This document shows positions 43,373 through 53,837 of a DNA stretch of 64,000 bases, piece after piece. The notes below the pieces were generated by a model. That model worked only from the letters and a program-made list of their open reading frames with translations. It ran no database searches and was not told where the DNA came from. The stretch comes from Bryoerythrophyllum caledonicum. Taxonomy: Eukaryota; Streptophyta; Bryopsida; Pottiales; Pottiaceae. Both the position numbers and the translations under genes were made by a program. Each line of letters starts with the position of its first letter. Position 1 is the stretch's first letter. The DNA lies in contig OZ020515.1 in assembly GCA_963971425.1 (NCBI GenBank), positions 39,661,198 to 39,725,197 of the forward strand. The letters are read 5' to 3'.

Positions 43373-46300
43373 TTCAATACGGTCAGTGGATATTCGAGGT
43401 TCAGGGTTCGGTTCACATCGAAGGAGAAATTGCAAGTATCCAATTTAACGGATTTCAGGGACAATTTGAAACGCCCGATATAAGACATCCGGGAAAGTTT
43501 TCACGAATTACAAATTGTCGCGGCGTACAAGTAGGCAGAACATTCCACATGGACTCAAACCAGCTTGTTCGAAGGTTAGATACTGCACGGAACTGCATAC
43601 ATCTATCGGCGAAAGAGCTGCAGATCTGTTGGGGTGACAACCCTATGTATTGGGAGATGGTGCCCAACCATGACACTGAGTAAGTACTGCTTAATTTCTC
43701 ACAATGTTTGCATGCTCGCCTATCACGAGTATTTTCCTTTTCAAGTTTGTTAATAACAAGGGCGATCTGTATGCCTCTTACATGCTCATCGATGCGGCCA
43801 CTCTACGGTTCAACTATCAATTGAAGTTCAGGTTCATCTTTCTTCTGATGTTCAAGGACCTGCATAGTGACATTGATCCAAGTGTGTTGTACGTTCTTGG
43901 CGATGCAGGTTTCCGAATAAGATCGCGCGGTTGAAAGCTGTGTGCTGGTTCGATGTGAAAGGTGAGGTTGTGTGCTCGCTTTGTCCAGGGACTTACACCG
44001 TCTCCTGGAGAGCATGCCTGTCCGCCGATGCACGCGGTTGGGAATCCGATGCTGTAAATTTCACCTTCTCAAAGAAACAAAACGGCATTGAAGACATTTC
44101 AAGGTGCAAGTGCTACCTGAAGGGGCCCCGTTCGGGTGTGGTGTTAACACAGCCGGAGCCAACAATCCGGGCTGTGGGAAACGGCTGGACGGAATACCAG
44201 GTTGGAGAGTTCGCTGTTGAAGCAGGGGAGGGAAATTTTGATCTGCAGTTTGCCATGGTGGCAACCAGTGACTGTTTCTGGAAGACTGGCTTGTCCCTGG
44301 ATGGCGTCGTCATACGGCCCAGAAGTTTGGTGGATGATACAGCACCTGTGCGACTTGAAAGTAGCGGTGCAGGAGTCCGTCATGAGGCTGGCGGTCCATC
44401 CAATGATTCGATGGACTCAAACCAACTTGTTCGAAGGTTAGATACTGCACGGAACTGCATACATCTATCGGCGAAAGAGCTGCAGATCTGTTGGGGTGAC
44501 AACCCTATGTATTGGGAGATGGTGCCCAACCATGACACTGAGTAAGTACTGCTTAATTTCTCACAATGTTTGCATGCTCGCCTATCACGAGTATTTTCCT
44601 TTTCAAGTTTGTTAATAACAAGGGCGATCTGTATGCCTCTTACATGCTCATCGATGCGGCCACTCTACGGTTCAACTATCAATTGAAGTTCAGGTTCATC
44701 TTTCTTCTGATGTTCAAGGACCTGCATAGTGACATTGATCCAAGTGTGTTGTACGTTCTTGGCGATGCAGGTTTCCGAATAAGATCGCGCGGTTGAAAGC
44801 TGTGTGCTGGTTCGATGTGAAAGGTGAGGTTGTGTGCTCGCTTTGTCCAGGGACTTACACCGTCTCCTGGAGAGCATGCCTGTCCGCCGATGCACGCGGT
44901 TGGGAATCCGATGCTGTAAATTTCACCTTCTCAAAGAAACAAAACGGCATTGAAGACATTTCAAGGTGCAAGTGCTACCTGAAGGGGCCCCGTTCGGGTG
45001 TGGTGTTAACACAGCCGGAGCCAACAATCCGGGCTGTGGGAAACGGCTGGACGGAATACCAGGTTGGAGAGTTCGCTGTTGAAGCAGGGGAGGGAAATTT
45101 TGATCTGCAGTTTGCCATGGTGGCAACCAGTGACTGTTTCTGGAAGACTGGCTTGTCCCTGGATGGCGTCGTCATACGGCCCAGAAGTTTGGTGGATGAT
45201 ACAGCACCTGTGCGACTTGAAAGTAGCGGTGCAGGAGTCCGTCATGAGGCTGGCGGTCCATCCAATGATTCGATGGACTCAAACCAACTTGTTCGAAGGT
45301 TAGATACTGCACGGAACTGCATACATCTATCGGCGAAAGAGCTGCAGATCTGTTGGGGTGACAACCCTATGTATTGGGAGATGGTGCCCAACCATGACAC
45401 TGAGTAAGTACTGCTTAATTTCTCACAATGTTTGCATGCTCGCCTATCACGAGTATTTTCCTTTTCAAGTTTGTTAATAACAAGGGCGATCTGTATGCCT
45501 CTTACATGCTCATCGATGCGGCCACTCTACGGTTCAACTATCAATTGAAGTTCAGGTTCATCTTTCTTCTGATGTTCAAGGACCTGCATAGTGACATTGA
45601 TCCAAGTGTGTTGTACGTTCTTGGCGATGCAGGTTTCCGAATAAGATCGCGCGGTTGAAAGCTGTGTGCTGGTTCGATGTGAAAGGTGAGGTTGTGTGCT
45701 CGCTTTGTCCAGGGACTTACACCGTCTCCTGGAGAGCATGCCTGTCCGCCGATGCACGCGGTTGGGAATCCGATGCTGTAAATTTCACCTTCTCAAAGAA
45801 ACAAAACGGCATTGAAGACATTTCAAGGTGCAAGTGCTACCTGAAGGGGCCCCGTTCGGGTGTGGTGTTAACACAGCCGGAGCCAACAATCCGGGCTGTG
45901 GGAAACGGCTGGACGGAATACCAGGTTGGAGAGTTCGCTGTTGAAGCAGGGGAGGGAAATTTTGATCTGCAGTTTGCCATGGTGGCAACCAGTGACTGTT
46001 TCTGGAAGACTGGCTTGTCCCTGGATGGCGTCGTCATACGGCCCAGAAGTTTGGTGGATGATACAGCACCTGTGCGACTTGAAAGTAGCGGTGCAGGAGT
46101 CCGTCATGAGGCTGGCGGTCCATCCAATGATTCGATGGACTCAAACCAACTTGTTCGAAGGTTAGATACTGCACGGAACTGCATACATCTATCGGCGAAA
46201 GAGCTGCAGATCTGTTGGGGTGACAACCCTATGTATTGGGAGATGGTGCCCAACCATGACACTGAGTAAGTACTGCTTAATTTCTCACAATGTTTGCATG

Positions 46301-47017
46301 CTCGCCTATCACGAGTATTTTCCTTTTCAAGTTTGTTAATAACAAGGGCGATCTGTATGCCTCTTACATGCTCATCGATGCGGCCACTCTACGGTTCAAC
46401 TATCAATTGAAGTTCAGGTTCATCTTTCTTCTGATGTTCAAGGACCTGCATAGTGACATTGATCCAAGTGTGTTGTACGTTCTTGGCGATGCAGGTTTCC
46501 GAATAAGATCGCGCGGTTGAAAGCTGTGTGCTGGTTCGATGTGAAAGGTGAGGTTGTGTGCTCGCTTTGTCCAGGGACTTACACCGTCTCCTGGAGAGCA
46601 TGCCTGTCCGCCGATGCACGCGGTTGGGAATCCGATGCTGTAAATTTCACCTTCTCAAAGAAACAAAACGGCATTGAAGACATTTCAAGGTGCAAGTGCT
46701 ACCTGAAGGGGCCCCGTTCGGGTGTGGTGTTAACACAGCCGGAGCCAACAATCCGGGCTGTGGGAAACGGCTGGACGGAATACCAGGTTGGAGAGTTCGC
46801 TGTTGAAGCAGGGGAGGGAAATTTTGATCTGCAGTTTGCCATGGTGGCAACCAGTGACTGTTTCTGGAAGACTGGCTTGTCCCTGGATGGCGTCGTCATA
46901 CGGCCCAGAAGTTTGGTGGATGATACAGCACCTGTGCGACTTGAAAGTAGCGGTGCAGGAGTCCCGGCTGCAGTTGGCGGTTCATGGAATTCTTCGCCGT
47001 TGGTTTTTTTGGCTTAG
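43373..47017 (+). CDS. Four-domain PP2-type (Nictaba-like) lectin gene, five exons
   Basis: Phloem protein 2 lectins bind N-acetylglucosamine-type glycans, usually in the cytoplasm and nucleus. Four domains of about 160 aa are joined by short linkers. Each shows the family hallmarks: HLSAKELQICWGDNPMYWEM, ARLKAVCWFDVKGEVV, CPGTYTVSWRACL, VGNGWTEYQVGEFAVEAGEG and CFWKTGLSLDGVVIRP. Exons: the first ends at 43679; then 43909-44541, 44771-45403, 45633-46265 and 46495-47017. All introns are 229 nt with GTAAGT and GATGCAG ends. The three internal exons are 633 nt, a multiple of three, so every domain splices in the same phase. Each internal exon carries the end of one domain and the start of the next. 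The 5' start is unclear: the frame is open from about 43340 (QYGQWIFEVQGSVHIEGEIA), and 43373 is a possible acceptor (CACGACAG). The last domain ends SSPLVFLA. No stop interrupts it. Confidence 0.8.
43550..46966 (+). repeat. Tandem array of 862-bp units (about four copies, near-identical)
   Basis: The period is 862 bp (ORF starts at 43704, 44566, 45428 and 46290). Exon and intron are included and appear identical. The only difference I saw is one base near 43563 (CAG in unit 1, CAA in the others). The fourth copy stops after GGTGCAGGAGTC and continues into a diverged tail. Confidence 0.95.
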
Positions 47018-48428
47018 CATTCAGTGGTTCGCTTTAGGTTTTGTAACTGATGGTGTTTTCTTACTTCGAGCTGAATGTGATTCTTGTGGTGTTGTTCGGG
47101 TGAGTTTGGTTTGGAGTGTTTGGACCATTTCATGGTCCGTTCGGAGCTTTCGGTTTTGGGCGTGTGTACGTGAGACGCGAATGGTTGCCGCTCTTGCGGC
47201 TCTCATATGCATTTGTGTTGCTATGGGAACACTGGGAGCACGCGATTCTTCAAACATTTATGTATTGGAGGTCTATTGTGCTGAGTTCAAGGAGGTGGAG
47301 CAATGTTGAGAGAGGCTTATGGAGTCGGTTATTGCTCTTAAAGAGGGTGGAGTAGCTACATTAGAATCTGTGGTCTAGGCAGAAGAGTCTTTTTCTTTGG
47401 TGCTAAAGGCCCACCAGCAGCGTTGGATCTTCTTTGTTCATAGCACATTTAGACCATGAGTATGGAGGCTTAAGGTGGGATTAGATGCAACGTATCCAGG
47501 ACTTCAAGCATAAGAACTATGACACTCTACACACTATGTTTACATAATTGGTCAGTTTGCTGTTGGGTTTGATAAAGTTTTTGCTTACACTCACTTGGTC
47601 AAGAGTTTCTTGTCCAAAACGGACCAACGATTGTTGCAAATGGCCACTCCATGGATTATTCTAGGCTATGATGGAAGGACAATGTTGACACAGGCGAATA
47701 AGAGAGTTGTGACAAGGCCCTCTGCTAGCATAATGTTATCAACATGGGTGTTTCCATGATAGCGTCTGCCAAGTCCCTGATAGTTGCAGCCATAGTTATA
47801 ATTGATTTGACAACAAAATAATAATACATCATGGAAGGAAGATATCATAAGAAGTATAAAATTGACCCCCATGTAAAGATAAGTGGCAATGAATTTGAGC
47901 AACCTTGGTACAATTCAAAATTGGACTAAAATATACATACACTCTTTTACAAGCCACCTAAAATGCGCGTTTGTAATTTTGAAAGAGCAATATTTGCCAA
48001 TTTCAAGAATTTATACAATTTCCTAATAAAATGGTTGTTGAAATACCAAACATTGAAAAGAAAATATACATTGTAGCAATACATTAAGCCTTACTATGAA
48101 GATACATTAGCAATGCATTTGAAGAGATTTGTACAGTTAATTATAGTCTAAACTTGGAACCAGATTTATTCATGAACAATATACTAAAATAATGGCATTG
48201 TTGTATATATTGGAAAACAACACAATACACCACTTTATTAAACATCTAATGATCAAATTTTGTCTACAAATTTAATATGTACACAATGGTCTCCAATTGC
48301 ATGACATATATACAAGTTCATTACAGAACTTAATAGGATATCCAATCTAACAAAAACACATTCAAATAAAAACTACATTTACTTCCATTGGCATGATAAC
48401 TTCAATCTTCAAAAACCGCAAAAACAAT
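47018..48428. other. 3' flank of the PP2 gene with a possible Copia-like relic
   Basis: Around 47560-47740 (+) a short frame reads KVFAYTHLVKSFLSKTD and PWIILGYDGRTM, loosely like the part of Ty1/Copia pol after the integrase core. It is a short, old, broken fossil at best. The remainder is AT-rich with no gene recognised. Confidence 0.35.
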
Positions 48429-49786
48429 TTAAATTTGATATTCGGCTAAAGATGCCTTGATGATGTTCACGTGTATTTTTGGTGTTTTGTGCCTAGAAGA
48501 GTTTGAGTTCGCACGCAACCTAGGCTTCCAAGCAGTTATAATGCAACTTGTATCCATCCACATTGGTTTAGATTCAGTTTCTTCAACCCAACTATTACCC
48601 TGCGTAGAATCCCACCTTGAGGATGTTGCTGAATCTACGTGACGTATGGATGCACGTTTGTAGTGTTGCACTTTAATCTCATGAGAACGTCTACGATCCG
48701 AACGCAGATTTGTCAATGAAAATGCAATCCGAAGTAGCCAGACATCTCCATTAGCAGGATGCACCGCAAGTACATAGCCCTCATGTACGTCTCCACCGAC
48801 TTGAAACAATAGAAGGAGAAAATGACATCGTTGTCTAATGAATGGAGGGTCTTTCCCGTACTCCTCTTCCATGTACCATCAATCTCATATTCATCTACCA
48901 TAGATAGAGCACATCTAGGTAGTGGCCAAAATCCTTCTTGTAGGGAAAGCAATTCTTCAAGTGGCATGTCAAAAGCAGCCTTAACACCCTTCCAATAATA
49001 TATAATATGCTCATTCTTCCTCTTAAATTCATGTGAGAGATCCTTGTTTGCCATAGACTCTCAAAGACTTAGAAATCTAGAGGTCCTTTTTATAGCATCA
49101 TCATAACTCTCATAACATCGATGAATGAGGGAAGTAGTTGTCCACTAGGAAAAATTGGCCTTTCATTTAACCTCACTTTCCATAAATGAACTCCTCCATT
49201 TTCCTTGGACAACCAATCTCTATCCGTACAAAGAATTTTGTACATCTTTGATGAACCATCAGAGTCATTGTAAACCTTAAATTGTTGGCCATTTGTATGA
49301 CCTTTAGGGATCTCCTTGATATTGCACAAATACCCTTCTAAAACCCCTTGAAGTCCAACACCTCTTCAATGAGGTGTGGTATAACCGACTTCTCCTTAGC
49401 ATCCATGAATGACTTCATCAATAGTGGAATTGTCAGATTGCTATTCACCTTATGTTTTGTATTCCATCTCCCAAACATTGCATCAATATCCTCGTGAGTA
49501 TGACCAACAACAAGAAGTTGACCTATACTTTACAGAAATTATCTTTATAAACAAGGAAGGAGAAGGTAACAAACACATAGCTATTCTTATTGTTGCCCGT
49601 GGCATTATCCAACTGCATTTGAAGTATTGGTGGTAATTCTTTTATAGGAAAAAATTCAATTGGTGGAGCAGCAAGGGATCCAAGGCACACATTGAGATCT
49701 CCAAGGACAGTCTCAAAAAAATAGAAGATCTCCCTCCTACAAATAATTTTCAAGAAAAATACACAAGTAGTTTCTCCAAGTCGCAA
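48429..49786 (-). pseudogene. C-terminal part of a DUF7869-type protein, decayed
   Basis: From 49786 the minus strand reads LPPILQMQLDNATGNNKNSY and FSFLVYKDNF, then in another frame GHTHEDIDAMFGRW at about 49470. These are the second and third acidic motifs of the same uncharacterised family as 14.4-16.0 kb. Downstream pieces (FKVYNDSDGSSKMYKILCTD, then MANKDLSHEFKRKNEHIIYY and VHEGYVLAVHPANGDVWLLR) form the C-terminal region and end LAEYQI. At least three frameshifts and one or two stops separate them, so this copy is more decayed than the 14.4-kb one. The two need not come from the same element. Confidence 0.45.
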
Positions 49787-51955
49787 AGTAACTTAGCAAT
49801 GGATCCAACAATGTGATTTAAGCCGGTAGGAAAGATGTCATGACTACGATGTGCATAATGGACATCTCGATTACCACATGCAATCATTCCAATTACTGTT
49901 GTTGTGAAGGGATTGGTTACATATTGTAAAAGATAGATTAATAGAACAAAGGGGGGAAATTAGATAGTGATATGCTTTGAAGTTCTTAAGTATGTTAGAT
50001 AGTTAGTAAATAGATTGAAGGAATTATAGCAAGTCTATTTAGTTTGTTTTCCCGAAGTTAGTTATAAATTTTAGATCATATAGGACTAAAATTTTTATAT
50101 TAAATCTTTAGAAAAAGTTTTAGGCCTAAGAGATTTAGAATTTATACAAAGGTTTTTTTGTAAAGATAAAACTAAGTACGAGAAAGGTTATTGTGAAGGA
50201 TGTGGCAAGGAATAAGGGATAAGGGAATGAAGGTGGTGGCAAAGGATGGCAATAGTTGGCAAGGGATGGAGGAAGGATGGAAAATGGATGAATGTCATCT
50301 TCCCATTTGCCATTGGTCTTGTCCGATGAGATGTAAGGAGATTAGGAATTTGCATGAAGGAGATATTTAGAGTTGAATAGGGTACATATATTTTCCAATA
50401 TATACATATATGTGGATAAGAGAGTAAAGGTGGTGGCAAAGGATGGCAATAGGTGGCAAGGGATGGAGGAAGGATGACAAGTGGATGATGTCATCTTCCC
50501 ATTTGCCATTGGTCTTGTCTGATGAAATGTAAGGGGTTGTCTGAGGCTACTTCAGGGTTTTGTGAGATTTCAAGCAGGGCATTCAGAAAAAAGAAGCCAA
50601 AGTTCCAAAGCTTAGGTCATAGGCTACAACTTTGGCACAAAAAACAAAGAATTTGGAGCTAAAGCAAAGAAGTTACAAGCGATTGATATTAGGATGTGAT
50701 CTGGAGACCCACTGCTACTCTTTTGAGCATACTAGGAGTTTCAAGAAAACTTTTGTAGATCTACAGGAACGGTTAGAAAGGAGTTTTTAAGTTCTACATA
50801 CAACATGGAATAATTGAAAGATTAGAAATTTGCATGAAGGAGATATTTAGAGTTGAATAGGGTACATATATTTTCCAAGACTGTAAGTAGGAGATTTTGT
50901 TGTTGGTGATGGTTTTGGCCATAACTTTTGTTTCTAGACGATTATTTTTTTTGAGATTTTCTAAAAAGGTGGTTTATTATTCTATTGAGCTACATATCAT
51001 GTTTCATGACGTTTGAAGATTTAATTTGAAAGTTATGAAGACTTTTGCACAAGGAAATTTGTAAACAAGGGTTTGAAGAGGCTGGGGGGTATTTCTATGA
51101 TATCTCAAGATCTGTGAAGTATCTACAATTGAGATTTTGTGTATAAGCTATTAATAGTACATCAATTCTATTGGTGAAGTTTGGCACCATTTAGGTGGAT
51201 TGTGAGGTACAAGCTTTTAGGATTTTGGTTAGTTTTCCTTAAAAAAAGCTTGTGAATTTTACATAGTTTTCTTAAGAAATTGGACTTCTTTGTCATATAA
51301 GAACTTGTGTATGAAAGTGATTGTCTCTTCGAAGGGATAATCTATATATACATATATTTGGATTTTACTTTATAAGAAATTGATTAGGTAAAAGTGGCAG
51401 CCAGAAATCCAGTATTTTCTTGGAACACAAACTCTCTAGTATGACATCGCCGCATGGAATTTCATAAAGGAGTTCGGTGCTTTATTCTTGTGACAAAAAT
51501 GGGGAGATGTTTTGTTGTGATCCATTTTATCATAGATGATCCATCTAGTTTTTCCTTTGAGTTCTTCTGGTGTCCATAAAACAAATACAATGAGTCTATT
51601 GAGAGACATGATGTAACTGCAATTTGACTTCTCACATTTTGTATGCAGAGGACCCTCATGTATTAGCCTTCTTCAATTGCTTTAGTTGGTTGCACCTCCT
51701 GCATTGAGCAAAGTTGTCACTAGACATCTTAGTAGAGTATTGCTCAAATTCAGAGCTTCAAATCTAACTAAGACTTGACAAGAATATTGGTTTCAGGCCA
51801 AATCGAGTATTCACTTCATTCACTTGGGGCAACACTGCATGCCTTTAAAAAGAGGACGGAAGTTTTTTAGAGACCAATTCAATTAATAATACTTAAATTA
51901 CTTTGTTATTATGTATCAAGAATTTTCTTGCATTTGATGTTTGCTATCTGATAGG
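49787..51955. other. Non-coding DNA with internal duplications
   Basis: A block of about 110 bp (AAGGTGGTGGCAAAGGATGG to CCATTGGTCTTGTC) occurs at 50231-50330 and again at 50426-50530. A 60-bp block (AATTTGCATGAAGGAGATAT to TACATATATTTTCCAA) occurs at 50344-50397 and 50827-50880. No gene recognised. Confidence 0.5.
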
Positions 51956-51964
51956 GACATAGTT

Positions 51965-52100
51965 TTTAGAACCTTCTAGAGACAAGTTTCTAGAACCTTC
52001 TAGAAACAAGTCTCTGGAATATTCTGGAAACAAGTCTCTAGAACATTCTAAAACAAGTTTCAAGAACCTTCTGAAAACAAGTTTCTAGAACATCCTAGAA
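51965..52100. promoter_or_regulatory. Heat-shock-element-like tandem array
   Basis: About six units of 20-24 bp, each like TTCTAGAACCTTCTAGAAAC then AAGTC. Inside a unit, TTC and GAA blocks alternate at 2-bp spacing (TTCtaGAAccTTCtaGAA), which is the inverted nGAAn pattern bound by heat-shock factors. The cleanest unit is at 51970-52005; later ones decay. The next plus-strand frame starts about 240 bp downstream (52340). Confidence 0.6.
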
Positions 52101-52339
52101 GAGTTACCCCTCTTTTTGAAAGTACACTTGTGGTTTAGAGGTTGTGGGTTACCTTCTTCTGCTGATACCTTATTCACATCAATATTATAGTCTTATTCTT
52201 CTTGGAGAGAGTGGATTATACTTCTTGAAGTCTTAAGGCATTTTAGAGGTTGCGGAGTGCCCTCCTCTAAACCAATATTGCCCTCTTATCAGTTCATTTT
52301 TTTTCTTCTTTTAGAATCGTCGGAGGTCAAGACGTTAGT

Positions 52340-53837
52340 ATGGCTGAAAGTTTAGAATCCAAATTGGATGCCATCATGAATGCTCTTGCCATGTTATCAC
52401 ATAGGACTGCGGAGATCAAAGGAGTCATGGCGAGGCTTCATAACAATGGAACATCTGGAATAGTACAATCTAGGGTTCGCTTGTTTCAAAGTTTGTTACG
52501 AGAAGAAGGAGCTTTGTCTTTGGTTTGACAAGACCCAGTGAGGATGCAGACCAAGTTTTGTTGGTAATATTGTTCTACCAAAACATCCAATTGGTTCTGC
52601 AAATCAATTATGTTCTTAGCGAGGACTTCGCTAAGAACTATTTTAATGGCCGTAGACACATTGTTGGCCCCCACTAGTCTGCCAAATGATAAAGAGTCTT
52701 CTTGGGTGTTATTGGATCCAACCCCATGATCATCCACCATTTGAACCCGGTCAACGGTGGTCAACGAAGCAATCTGTAGCGCATGTTGTAGATCCTCCAT
52801 CTCACGTGCGGCTCAATCTGATTCAATCTTCTTTTGATTGAGTTCTTCTGTCAATCTCTTGACCTCGTCGCGCAAGGAAGCTAATTTTGCATCTTTTATT
52901 TGCAACTAGAACCTCAAGTTCTCAACGTCGTTTTTATCCGCAACATTCTAGGCAACTTCATCGGTGGTTGTGGGAAGGCATTTCCACAAGGTTCCATAGA
53001 TAAGCATCAAAATCGAACGGAAATAAGGAATTTTTTTAAAATTAGAAGTAAGTTAGGAAAAATTAGTATAAGAATCTAAAATTAATAATAAAGAGTTTCC
53101 TATGTTACTTAAATGTTTAAAACTGTAAATTCCCCGTATCCTTCGGGAGAACAAAAAATCGGAATTTGTCACCGGGTACGGAGCAATCATTGTGGGCCCG
53201 TACGTTTTGGCGGCGGAGCAAAACGATTCCGACAACCGCCAGACTCCACCATTATCCTCTTACACTCTCCTCTTCTCTCGAGCAAGCTTCATTCCTCCTT
53301 GCCTTTGCTGTAGCTCAGAATTAGTTGCTAGAGACAAGAGTTTTGGTGAGCTCAGTGCTTGCAGGGCTGCCGGAACGATTGCAAAGAAGAAGCAAACCGA
53401 TTGGTGGCGCAAGATGACGGGAAAGATGAGCAAAGCACCGGCCGCTGCAACTCTAACGCTGCAGAAGGTAACGCCGGAACTACCCGCAGACCCGGAAGAC
53501 TTTAGGGTTTTAGAGAGCTACTTAGAGATTATGGGGTGCAACGGGTTGTTGGGAGCGTCATGGGCATTCCAAAACGAGGAGATGGTGACGGAGCTGCTCA
53601 AGAAGCCACCGAACCAATATGCCGGAACCCTTAGAGCCCACCCGGATAAATGGACCTCGAAGGTATAGGAGGCGACCTACGGTTTCCGGGAGAGGACACT
53701 GAAGGTGGCGGAGAAGAATGACGACTTCCTGAAGGGAGAATTCCTCCGGGTTGCCAACCCAAAGAATGGATACGCACTTGGAGACCTCAAGAACTCGGAT
53801 GCCAAGTTAGTCATCTTCTTCCTGAACCCTATCTTCC
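52340..53837. other. Element-derived coding fragments, unknown, broken
   Basis: The plus-strand frame at 52340 (MAESLESKLDAIMNALAMLS) and the minus-strand coiled-coil-like frame at 52800-52486 overlap little. A plus-strand frame at 53400-53830 contains PEDFRVLESYLEIMGCNGLL and LKKPPNQYAGTLRAHPDKW and ends against the left LTR. No domain was recognised. I treat the region as broken relic sequence, possibly the internal part of an LTR element, of uncertain age. Confidence 0.35.

Noticed and set aside
43704-46520. 76-aa proteins starting MFACSPITSIFLFKF
   Set aside because: They lie almost wholly in the 229-nt introns between PP2 exons.
43803-46899. Repeated antisense frames within the PP2 units
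   Set aside because: They mirror the conserved lectin exons and have no features of their own.
28303-47610. Right-hand target duplication of hAT-2 at GTCAAGAG near 47600
   Set aside because: It is not next to a CCCTG end and is 19 kb away; a chance match.
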